A DNA stretch of 64,000 bases. Origin: Agathobaculum ammoniilyticum. Lineage in GTDB: Bacteria > Bacillota > Clostridia > Oscillospirales > Butyricicoccaceae. Each line of letters opens with the position of its first letter. The stretch's first letter is position 1. The notes below the pieces were generated by a model that was not told the origin of the DNA, did no database searches, and saw only the letters and a program-made list of their open reading frames with translations. The translations under genes and the position numbers were made by a program. Location of the stretch: the NCBI RefSeq assembly GCF_025567315.1, contig NZ_JAOQJE010000004.1:1-64000 (forward strand), read 5' to 3'. Positions 34,294 through 40,516 of the stretch are shown here, piece after piece.

Positions 34294-34751
34294 GGGAATT
34301 GCGCCCCTTGACGTGGGAACGACGCGCCGCCCGGTGCGGGGGCAAAAGGGGAGGACAACCCGCATGGGGTTTCCTCCCCTTTTGAATTTCCCTGCTTTCC
34401 TTATCACGGTAAGCGCAACGGCTTCCACCCTAGGGGGTGCAGGGAAACCCAGGCAGCGTCTCCTCCCTTCCGCGCGCGCTGTTACGCGCGCATAGACCGT
34501 TTCGGACAGGCGGCACCCGTTTTCCCGCTATCCCGCTCTAACCTCTGCGCGAATAGAGCTCCCGCAACAGCCCCCGTATTTTTTCGGAGCGGTCCTGGTC
34601 AGAAATAGGAACGGCGCAGCCGTTCCGGCCTCCGGCCTGTGCATCAGGGAAAAGGGGTGATTGGCAAGAGGGGAGAAACCGTTGGTTTCTCCCCTCTTGT
34701 CCGCCCGCGCCGCGCAGGCGCAGCGTTCCCTGCTTGGCCAAAGCGGAGACG
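34291..34751. repeat. Gene-free stretch with three GC-rich inverted repeats
   Basis: No gene is supported here. Inverted repeats: CAAGGG/CCCCTTG at 34291-34310; a long hairpin 34344-34383 (12-bp outer arms AAAAGGGGAGGA and complement, inner AACCC/GGGTT); and a perfect 16-bp stem at 34665-34680 / 34684-34699. The second and third share the GGGGAG core. Neither is followed by a convincing T-run, so they may be repeats or RNA structures and not simple terminators. Confidence 0.55.
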
Positions 34752-34973
34752 TTACCGCTTGCGCGGCGGCGCGGGATCGTTGGTGCGCTCAAGAATAAAA
34801 TCAGTACTGGTATGATAGAAGTCTGCAATTCGGCATAGCATTTCTAAAGATACGTCGCGAAAGCCTCGTTCGTAACCACTGTATGTGGTTTGGGCAATAC
34901 GCAATTGCGTGGAAAGCTCGGTTTGCGTTAATCCGGCTTCCTCACGCAAATCCCGCAGCCTGCATAAGTACAT
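34752..34973 (-). CDS. XRE-family helix-turn-helix regulator
   Basis: A 73-residue single-domain regulator: LRDLREEAGLTQTELSTQLRIAQTTYSGYERGFRDVSLEMLCRIADFYHTSTDFIL is a full XRE/Cro-type domain with nothing else but a basic tail. ATG 34973 is chosen for its AGGTGG site. It is divergent from the next small gene; the 94-base region between them contains an imperfect palindrome (about 35000-35019) and a small palindrome AATTC-N5-GAATT (35030-35044) that could be operators. Confidence 0.88.
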   Translation of the reverse strand: MYLCRLRDLREEAGLTQTELSTQLRIAQTTYSGYERGFRDVSLEMLCRIADFYHTSTDFILERTNDPAPPRKR

Positions 34974-35020
34974 CAATATCACCACCTGGCAATTATTATA
35001 GCTTAACTCAAAATGAGCTA

Positions 35021-35049
35021 TTGATTTTTAATTCGAAAAGAATTAAAAT
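35021..35049 (+). promoter_or_regulatory. Promoter with palindromic spacer
   Basis: -35 TTGATT (35021-35026), 17 bases, -10 TAAAAT (35044-35049). The inverted repeat AATTC-N5-GAATT (35030-35044) fills the spacer, a common place for a repressor such as the divergent XRE protein. Confidence 0.5.
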
Positions 35050-35067
35050 ATAAGCGAGGTGATTTGT

Positions 35068-35328
35068 ATGAACCGATCCATTTATCAGGAATTACAGGCC
35101 GCCGCCGAGCGTGTATGCGTCAGCAAGGACGGCCCAGCATGGCAAAACCTGAACCAGGCGCAGGATGAATTTGACGCGCTTCTGCCGCGCGTCCTCCACC
35201 GCAGCTTCCGTCGGGTGTGCGACCAGGCGGTTGCCGCGGCCGCAGAGCATGGCGAGGATTGCTTCCTGCTCGGGCTGCGCTGCGGCCTGCTGCTGATGGC
35301 GGACGCGCGGGCGCTCGACGGAGCATAG
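35068..35328 (+). CDS. Small protein, possibly DUF6809-type
   Basis: An 86-residue, mostly helical protein. The order NRSIYQELQAAAERV, NLNQAQDEFDALLPRVLHRSFRRVCDQAVAA, then GEDCFLLGLRCGLLLMADARA is reminiscent of DUF6809 proteins, which pair with XRE regulators in Clostridia and end in 'F..GFrlG..Lm.Ea'. I am not certain of the family. GAGGTG precedes ATG 35068. It is divergent from the XRE gene. Function unknown. Confidence 0.55.
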   Translation: MNRSIYQELQAAAERVCVSKDGPAWQNLNQAQDEFDALLPRVLHRSFRRVCDQAVAAAAEHGEDCFLLGLRCGLLLMADARALDGA

Positions 35329-35345
35329 CCGCGCAAGGATTTCCG

Positions 35346-35374
35346 TGGACTTTGCCCGCCCGCTTTGCTATAAT
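35346..35374 (+). promoter_or_regulatory. Promoter of the DUF896-cca-HD-yjbQ operon
   Basis: -35 TGGACT (35346-35351), 17 bases, -10 TATAAT (35369-35374). Confidence 0.55.
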
Positions 35375-35408
35375 AGGGGCATAGAAAAATCTATGGAGGA
35401 ATACGGCA

Positions 35409-35621
35409 ATGACCGATGAAAAAATCGCGCGCATCAACGAGCTGGCGAAAAAAGCCAAGGCCGAAGGGCTGAGCGAGGCGGAAAAGGCCGAGCAGAAAGC
35501 CCTGCGCGAGGAATATATAGCGGGCTTCCGCAAAAGCTTGAAGGCACAACTGGACCGGACGGTCGTCCTCAATCCGGACGGCACCTCCTACAAGCTGCGG
35601 CAGAAAAAAGGCGGGCATTGA
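35409..35621 (+). CDS. DUF896 (YnzC-like) protein
   Basis: A 70-residue helical protein. MTDEKIARINELAKKAKAEGLSEAEKAEQKALREEYIAGFRKSLKAQLDRTVVLNPDG is an excellent match to the DUF896/YnzC family: two helices with the 'INELa.K.k..GLT..E..EQ..LR.eYi..fr..l+..L' pattern. B. subtilis YnzC is encoded next to the SOS gene yneA, but the function is unknown. GGAGG precedes ATG 35409. Its stop overlaps the cca start (TGATG), so the two are translationally coupled. Confidence 0.93.
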   Translation: MTDEKIARINELAKKAKAEGLSEAEKAEQKALREEYIAGFRKSLKAQLDRTVVLNPDGTSYKLRQKKGGH

Positions 35622-36979
35622 TGCGCCTGCCGGAGCATGTTGCCGCCGCGATCATGCGCCTGGAGGCGGCGGGGTTTGAAACCTGGGCGGTCGGCGGCTG
35701 TGTGCGCGACAGCCTGCGAGGTGCTCCGCCGCATGATTGGGATTTGTGTACCGCCGCGCGGCCGGAGGAGATGCGGGCGGTGTTTGCGGGTGCGCGCGTG
35801 TTGGAAACCGGCCTGAAGCATGGCACGCTGACCCTGCTGACGGAAGAAGGTCCGCTGGAAATCACGACCTTCCGCGCGGATGCCGGTTATTCGGACGCGC
35901 GGCATCCAGACACCGTGTTGTTCGTGCCGGAGGTGCGCGCTGATCTGGCGCGGCGCGATTTCACGGTAGGAGCAATGGCATGGCACCCGCAGCGCGGGCT
36001 GTGCGACCCGTTCGGCGGGCGGGACGACCTGAAAAATGGTATCCTGCGCGCGGTCGGCGATCCGGATGCACGCTTCCAAGAGGATGCGCTGCGCATTCTG
36101 CGCGCGGTGCGGTTTGCCGCCCAGCTCGGCTTTACAGTGGAGCCGCGGACCGCAGCCGCCATGCGCCGCCAGACAGGGCGACTGGAATGCATTGCCGCCG
36201 AGCGCGTGCGCGCGGAGCTGACCGACACGCTGTGCGGACGGTTCGCGCAGCGCGCGCTGATGGGCTTTTCCGATATTTTTGCCGCGGCGCTGCCCGAACT
36301 GCGGCCGATGCTCGGCTGCGCCCAGCAAAACCCGCACCATCGGTACGATGTGTGGGAGCACAGCGTCCGCGCGGTCGGGCAGGTGCCGGCAGAACCTGTG
36401 CTGCGCTGGTCCATGCTGTTGCACGACTGCGGCAAGCCCGCCTGCAAAACCGTGGATGCAAATGGCGTCGGCCATTTTTACGGCCACCCCAAGGCCAGCC
36501 GTGAAATCGCGGCTGGTATCTTGCGCCGCCTGCGTTTTTCGGGAGAGGATACGGCCCGCATCCTGCTGCTGGTCGAACAGCACGACCTCCCTCTGGGCGA
36601 TAATGGTCGGCAGGTGCGCCGCCGTCTGTCGCAGATCGGGGAGGCCAGGTTCCGCGACCTGCTGGCCATCAAAAAAGGGGACGCGGTCGGACAGGGAACG
36701 CATCCGGAGGATATCGCTTGGCTGCATGCGATCGAAAAACGGCTGAACGGCGTGCTGGCGGCGGAGGATTGCTTTTCTCTGCGCCGGCTCGCGGTGGATG
36801 GAAACGACATCAAGACGCTCGGCCTGTCCGGCCCTGCGGTCGGGGAGATGCTGCGCGCATTGCTCGACGCGGTGATCGAGGAACAGGCCGCAAACACGCG
36901 GGAGGCGCTCCTCGCGCTCGCCCGCGCCCGAATGGAGGAACGACATGACGAGCAAAGAACTGTTTATCGAGACTTATAA
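35621..36979 (+). CDS. cca: CCA tRNA nucleotidyltransferase with HD domain
   Basis: A 452-residue class II nucleotidyltransferase. The catalytic motif is WAVGGCVRDSLRGAPPHDWDLCT (GG plus DxD), then FRADAGYSD, the RRDFTVGAMAW region, PDARFQEDALRILRAVRFAAQLGF, and RAELTDTL. A following HD domain has HRYDVWEHSVRAV and MLLHDCGKPACKT, HFYGHPKAS. The enzyme adds or repairs the 3' CCA end of tRNAs. The HD part is more typical of Gram-negative enzymes but occurs in this group. It is coupled to the DUF896 gene upstream and overlaps the next HD gene by 35 bases. Confidence 0.93.
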   Translation: MRLPEHVAAAIMRLEAAGFETWAVGGCVRDSLRGAPPHDWDLCTAARPEEMRAVFAGARVLETGLKHGTLTLLTEEGPLEITTFRADAGYSDARHPDTVLFVPEVRADLARRDFTVGAMAWHPQRGLCDPFGGRDDLKNGILRAVGDPDARFQEDALRILRAVRFAAQLGFTVEPRTAAAMRRQTGRLECIAAERVRAELTDTLCGRFAQRALMGFSDIFAAALPELRPMLGCAQQNPHHRYDVWEHSVRAVGQVPAEPVLRWSMLLHDCGKPACKTVDANGVGHFYGHPKASREIAAGILRRLRFSGEDTARILLLVEQHDLPLGDNGRQVRRRLSQIGEARFRDLLAIKKGDAVGQGTHPEDIAWLHAIEKRLNGVLAAEDCFSLRRLAVDGNDIKTLGLSGPAVGEMLRALLDAVIEEQAANTREALLALARARMEERHDEQRTVYRDL

Positions 36980-37514
36980 CAAGAATATCCGCCGCCCGGG
37001 CGCGGAAAAGCTGCTGGCGTGGATGGAAAGCACGGACTTTTTCACCGCTCCCGCGTCCACGCGCTTTCACGCCGCGTATGAGGGCGGCCTGCTCGACCAC
37101 TCGCTTAACGTATACAATGTGCTGATCTCCAAGCACTACGATCCGGCGGGCGATGATATCGAGAGCTTTACGATCGCCTCGCTGCTGCATGATCTGTGCA
37201 AGGCGGGCTTTTACAAGACCGAGCTGCGCAACCGCAAGAACGACCGCGGCGAGTGGGAAAAGGTGCCGGTTTACGCGATCGACGACCAGTTTCCCTATGG
37301 ACACGGCGAGAAATCGGTGTACCTGATCGAGCGCTTCATGCGCCTGAAAACCGAGGAGGCAATGGCGATCCGCTGGCATATGGGCGGGTTTGACGATTCC
37401 GTGCGCGGCGGCAGCTTTTCGCTTGCGCACGCATTCGAAAAGTATCCGCTCGCGGTCAAGCTGCATCTGTCCGATCTGGAAGCTACTTATCTGCATGAGA
37501 ATAGGAGCGAGTAA
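36945..37514 (+). CDS. HD-domain hydrolase
   Basis: A 189-residue protein with an HD core: AYEGGLLDHSLNVYNVL, IASLLHDLCKAGFY, GHGEKSVYLIERF and AIRWHMGGFDD. This arrangement is that of small clostridial HD hydrolases, which may act on nucleotides or c-di-nucleotides; no experimental role is known to me. The 35-base overlap with cca and GGAGGAACGAC before ATG 36945 support translational coupling. yjbQ follows after three bases. Confidence 0.85.
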   Translation: MTSKELFIETYNKNIRRPGAEKLLAWMESTDFFTAPASTRFHAAYEGGLLDHSLNVYNVLISKHYDPAGDDIESFTIASLLHDLCKAGFYKTELRNRKNDRGEWEKVPVYAIDDQFPYGHGEKSVYLIERFMRLKTEEAMAIRWHMGGFDDSVRGGSFSLAHAFEKYPLAVKLHLSDLEATYLHENRSE

Positions 37515-37517
37515 GGC

Positions 37518-37928
37518 ATGAAAACAAAGGAATATACCCTGCATACCGAACGGGAGGGCCTGTACGACGTGACCGCGCAGGTGCGCGAAGCAGTGCGGGA
37601 AAGTGGCGTGCAGAGCGGTGCTGCGGTCATATACTGTCCGCACACGACCGCCGGCATCACGATCAATGAAAACGCTGATCCGGACGTGCGGCACGACTTG
37701 CTGCTGGGGTTGCGCGAAGCCTTTCCCGACCGGCGCGCGTTCCGGCATGCGGAGGGGAACTCCGCCGCGCATTTGAAGTCGAGTTGCGTTGGCACGAGCC
37801 AACTGGTGCTGGTCGAGGACGGATGCCTGCTGCTGGGGACTTGGCAGGGTGTGTATTTCTGTGAGTTCGACGGCCCGCGCACCAGACGCTTTCAGGTAAA
37901 GGTGCTGGGGGATAGCGCCGTCGGATGA
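37518..37928 (+). CDS. yjbQ: Secondary thiamine-phosphate synthase-like protein (UPF0047/YjbQ)
   Basis: A 136-residue UPF0047 protein. Landmarks are VIYCPHTTAGITINENADPDVRHDLL with the conserved His and Asp, HAEGNSAAHLKSSCVGTSQLVLVEDG and LLLGTWQGVYFCEFDGPR. Family members can rescue thiamine synthesis by a secondary thiamine-phosphate synthase activity, but their main role is uncertain. It ends the DUF896-cca-HD-yjbQ operon; the terminator lies 55 bases downstream. Confidence 0.92.
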   Translation: MKTKEYTLHTEREGLYDVTAQVREAVRESGVQSGAAVIYCPHTTAGITINENADPDVRHDLLLGLREAFPDRRAFRHAEGNSAAHLKSSCVGTSQLVLVEDGCLLLGTWQGVYFCEFDGPRTRRFQVKVLGDSAVG

Positions 37929-37982
37929 GCCTGTTCCGCAGAGGGGATACCGCTGACGGATAGGAAACGGGAAGCATGCTGC

Positions 37983-38005
37983 AGACCGGCCGTATCCGGC
38001 CGGTC
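37983..38005 (+). terminator. Hairpin after yjbQ
   Basis: AGACCGGCC (37983-37991) pairs with GGCCGGTCT (from 37997), followed by TTGTG. Confidence 0.6.
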
Positions 38006-38127
38006 TTTGTGCTGCGGATACAAGCAGGACTGTCAGAAAAATGCACAGAATAAAAATATGGTTTTGGGTGAGAAAAAACAAAGAATCACTCCTGCGGAAA
38101 ATTCTCAGAGAAATTTGAAAAAAGTAC

Positions 38128-38180
38128 TTGACATTTTGGTTAGCTTATGCTAACTTATATTCAGGTTAGCCGAGGCTTAC
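38128..38180 (+). promoter_or_regulatory. Promoter with two iron-type boxes ahead of the DUF3793 gene
   Basis: -35 TTGACA (38128-38133), 17 bases, weak -10 TAACTT (38151-38156). GTTAGC-TTAT-GCTAAC (38139-38154) fills the spacer and GTTAGC-CGAG-GCTTAC (38165-38180) lies just downstream. The same box recurs before feoA and feoB. A DtxR/IdeR-type metal repressor is the natural candidate. The rest of 38181-38388 holds two GC-rich hairpins and no gene. Confidence 0.65.
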
Positions 38181-38388
38181 TGATATGCTCGATGACCGGT
38201 GCCGCTTTCGCGGAACGGAGCGGCGCACCATACATACACAGCTTCCTCTGTATTTTGCGCATCTATCCGAACAAAACAGACCGTTAAGACTGCGCGGCCG
38301 TATGGCTAACCGCGGCCGCGCTGTTCGGAACGTTGCGGATAAAGGAAACTGATCCGGTAAAAATACAGGGCAGGAGGTGCGTGACAAG

Positions 38389-38952
38389 ATGATGAACCAA
38401 CTGGACCGACAGCTCGCGGCGTATTGCTCGCCGACGCTGGCGGGGATTAAACCAGCAAGCCTGGTATCGTTCGACCGCGCGCTGTATCCCGATCTGCCAC
38501 AGCGTCTGAAAACTTACCGCGAGGCGTTTGCCCCGCGCGGCATGTGCTTTGAGATCGTCTGTGCCTGCCGCGGGCGGTATCTGCTGATGGTCTACCAAAA
38601 GCAGGCGCTCGAGCGGCATATGGCGGAGCCTTGTGTGCAGCATGTGCTGGCGTCGTTCGGCTACCCAGCCGGCCAGCCGTTGCAGGACCTCTTGCGGGAG
38701 CTGAAGCGCAGGATCGCGCTTTCCGAAACCTTCCCGCATGAAATCGGTCTGTTCCTGGGATATCCGATCGAAGATGTCGTGGGGTTTATCCGGAATGCCG
38801 GACGGGGCTGCAAGCTCAGCGGCTACTGGAAAGTATATGGCGACGCGCAGGCTGCGTCGCGGTTGTTTGACCGCCTTTCGCGGGTGTGCCGCGCGGTGAC
38901 AAAACGGATCGAGCAAGGGGAAACGCTGCTCGAGGTGTTTGCCGCGGCATAG
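38389..38952 (+). CDS. DUF3793 family protein
   Basis: A 187-residue soluble protein. AAYCSPTLAGIKPASLVSF near the start and SETFPHEIGLFLGYPIEDVVGFIRNAGRGCKLSGYWKVYGD in the second half are the two signature blocks of DUF3793, a clostridial family usually found beside flavodoxins and feo genes. Function is unknown; the conserved Cys and the iron-box promoter suggest a role in iron or heme handling, which is inference. AGGAGG lies 11 bases before ATG 38389. Confidence 0.85.
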   Translation: MMNQLDRQLAAYCSPTLAGIKPASLVSFDRALYPDLPQRLKTYREAFAPRGMCFEIVCACRGRYLLMVYQKQALERHMAEPCVQHVLASFGYPAGQPLQDLLRELKRRIALSETFPHEIGLFLGYPIEDVVGFIRNAGRGCKLSGYWKVYGDAQAASRLFDRLSRVCRAVTKRIEQGETLLEVFAAA

Positions 38953-39016
38953 GCGCAAAGCGTTTCATAATGCATCTAAAATAATCAACAATAATCAACA
39001 GGAGGATTTGACAGAA

Positions 39017-39448
39017 ATGAGCAAAGCTGCAGTAATTTATTGGAGCCAGACCGGCAATACCGAGCAAATGGCAACCGCGATCGCGGAAGGAATCCGCGAG
39101 GGCGGCATGGAATGCGATCTGCTGAACGTGGCGGATACCAACGCCGGCGCTGCGGCAGGATACGATAAGATTGCGCTTGGCTGTCCGGCGATGGGCGCGG
39201 AGGTGCTCGAGGAAGCGGAGTTCGATCCGTTCTTCACCGAGCTGGAGAACAGGCTCGCGGGCCGCAAGGTCGCGCTGTTCGGCTCCTACGGCTGGGGCGA
39301 CGGACAGTGGATGCGCGACTGGGTGCAGCGCACCAACGATGCAAACGCCAATATTTACACGGACGAAGGCCTGATGATCAACGAGACGCCCGACGAAGAC
39401 GGGCTGGCCAAGTGCAGGGAGTTCGGCAAAGGCTTCGCCGCTTACTAA
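39017..39448 (+). CDS. Flavodoxin
   Basis: A 143-residue short-chain flavodoxin. The FMN phosphate loop is SQTGNTEQMA near residue 10, the isoalloxazine loops are in LGCPAMGAEVLEE and GSYGWGDGQWMRDW. It carries electrons in place of ferredoxin under iron limitation. It follows the DUF3793 gene by 64 bases, behind an AGGAGG site, and the two are probably co-transcribed from the box-bearing promoter at 38128, consistent with iron-limited expression. Confidence 0.94.
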   Translation: MSKAAVIYWSQTGNTEQMATAIAEGIREGGMECDLLNVADTNAGAAAGYDKIALGCPAMGAEVLEEAEFDPFFTELENRLAGRKVALFGSYGWGDGQWMRDWVQRTNDANANIYTDEGLMINETPDEDGLAKCREFGKGFAAY

Positions 39449-39890
39449 GACAATTTCCCGCGCCGGCGCGCCTTTTCGCGCGAAGCGCGTATTCGATTGG
39501 CTTTCCGCGGTTTTCCGCGGAAAGCCGCGGAAACACACAGCGTGTGTTTGAATACCCGTGCGGAGAAAGGCTTCGCGTGCCGGAGCGTTTCGAAGCAGCA
39601 GGCGCATCCGCGCGCAGCGCGGTGCGTCCCTCGATGGAAGCCGTCGGCTTCCATCGAAAATAAACCGGTCATACCCGCCGCGACGGCGGTGGTTATGATA
39701 CAAATATCCTTTCTTGTCCCGGGGGAAACCCCAGGGTATACTGCCCGGTATGCCCAACATAACATGAGCCCGCGGCTGTCCGGAACAACGGCTGCGGGCT
39801 TCCTCCTGCCCGACTGGCAGGAATGGGAAGCACTGTACAAATTAGCTGCCGCAAACCCTGCTGTTCTTGGTGAGAATTGACAAACCTGTT
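39449..39890. repeat. Gene-free, palindrome-dense region
   Basis: I find no supported gene. There is a nested structure at 39489-39555: outer arms GTATTC/GAATAC enclose a 12-bp hairpin (39499-39510 with 39515-39526) and an 8-bp hairpin (39531-39538 with 39542-39549). Further on are an imperfect repeat (39602-39627), a perfect 13-bp palindrome (39631-39643 with 39645-39657) and AGCCCGC/GCGGGCT (39767-39800). Confidence 0.6.
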
Positions 39891-39899
39891 CCGGTCCGC

Positions 39900-39995
39900 T
39901 TGACAAATAAAGTTAGCGATGGTAAACTTAGCACGGTTAAGGGGTTAGAAAGAGCTAACCCCTGCTTTACAGGGTTTGGGTTAGCTCCTACTAAC
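39900..39995 (+). promoter_or_regulatory. feo operon promoter with three iron-type boxes
   Basis: -35 TTGACA (39900-39905), 17 bases, -10 TAAACT (39923-39928). Boxes: 39912-39927 (GTTAGC-GATG-GTAAAC, degenerate, inside the spacer), 39944-39959 (GTTAG-AAAGAG-CTAAC within 8-bp perfect arms GGGGTTAG/CTAACCCC) and 39980-39995 (GTTAG-CTCCTA-CTAAC). Tandem sites point to tight metal-dependent repression. Confidence 0.65.
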
Positions 39996-40019
39996 AAAGA
40001 AAAGGAGAGGATTGCTATT

Positions 40020-40229
40020 ATGCCGCTTACGATGATAGACGCCGGTGTGGAGACTACGGTAAAACAGATCCACGGTCGGGATCAGACACGCCGGTTCCTG
40101 CAGAACCTTGGTTTTGTCGAGGGGGCGAAGGTGAGGGTCGTCTCTTCTTTGCAGGGCAACCTGATCGTATCCGTAAAAGACGTCCGCGTTGCGATTTCGC
40201 AGCAGATGGCGTCTCGTATCTATGTCTGA
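40020..40229 (+). CDS. feoA: FeoA domain protein 1
   Basis: A 69-residue SH3-like FeoA protein. TVKQIHGRDQTRRFLQNLGFVEGAKVRVVSSLQGNLIVSVKDVRVAISQQMASRIYV shows the FeoA core, including the NLGF(V)EGA turn and the closing strand. FeoA assists FeoB in ferrous iron uptake at the cytoplasmic face. ATG 40020 has AAGGAGAGG upstream. A second FeoA gene follows after 13 bases and feoB after that, one operon behind box-containing promoter DNA. Confidence 0.92.
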   Translation: MPLTMIDAGVETTVKQIHGRDQTRRFLQNLGFVEGAKVRVVSSLQGNLIVSVKDVRVAISQQMASRIYV

Positions 40230-40242
40230 AGGGGGAAAAACA

Positions 40243-40464
40243 ATGGGCAATCTGAGAACTACGCCGTGCGGCGCAACTGTTACCGTGCGTAAGATCGAGG
40301 GCGAGGGCGCGACCCGCCGCCGCATCATGGATATGGGCCTGACGCGCGGGGCTGAGGTATATGTTCGCAAGGTGGCGCCGCTGGGCGATCCGATCGAAGT
40401 TACGGTGCGCGGCTACGAGCTTTCGCTGCGCAAGGCGGATGCGGAAAAAGTACTGGTTGACTAA
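40243..40464 (+). CDS. feoA: FeoA domain protein 2
   Basis: A 73-residue FeoA protein, different enough from the first (about one third identical by eye) to be an old duplication. GATVTVRKIEGEGATRRRIMDMGLTRGAEVYVRKVAPLGDPIEVTVRGYELSLRKADAEKVLVD includes the typical DMGLTRGAEV turn and GDPIEV strand. Two FeoA copies before FeoB are common in Clostridia; one may act in the membrane complex and one as a soluble partner. The ribosome site is AGGGGG. Confidence 0.94.
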   Translation: MGNLRTTPCGATVTVRKIEGEGATRRRIMDMGLTRGAEVYVRKVAPLGDPIEVTVRGYELSLRKADAEKVLVD

Positions 40465-40480
40465 AAAATTTTGCACATAG

Positions 40481-40496
40481 GTTAGCGGAAGCTAAT
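40481..40496 (+). promoter_or_regulatory. Iron-type box before feoB
   Basis: GTTAGC-GGAA-GCTAAT, one mismatch from the palindrome found upstream of feoA and the DUF3793 gene. It lies 20 bases before the feoB start, suggesting an internal controlled start or roadblock. Confidence 0.55.
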
Positions 40497-40516
40497 TGAA
40501 AGGAAGGGGAAGCAAC

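Noticed and set aside
34291..34699. CRISPR array
   Set aside because: The repeats are inverted and not regularly spaced; no direct repeat-spacer pattern and no cas genes anywhere in the window.
39497..39880. 127-residue ORF in the palindromic region after flavodoxin
   Set aside because: Its peptide is made of inverted-repeat translations, has no ribosome site and no domain.
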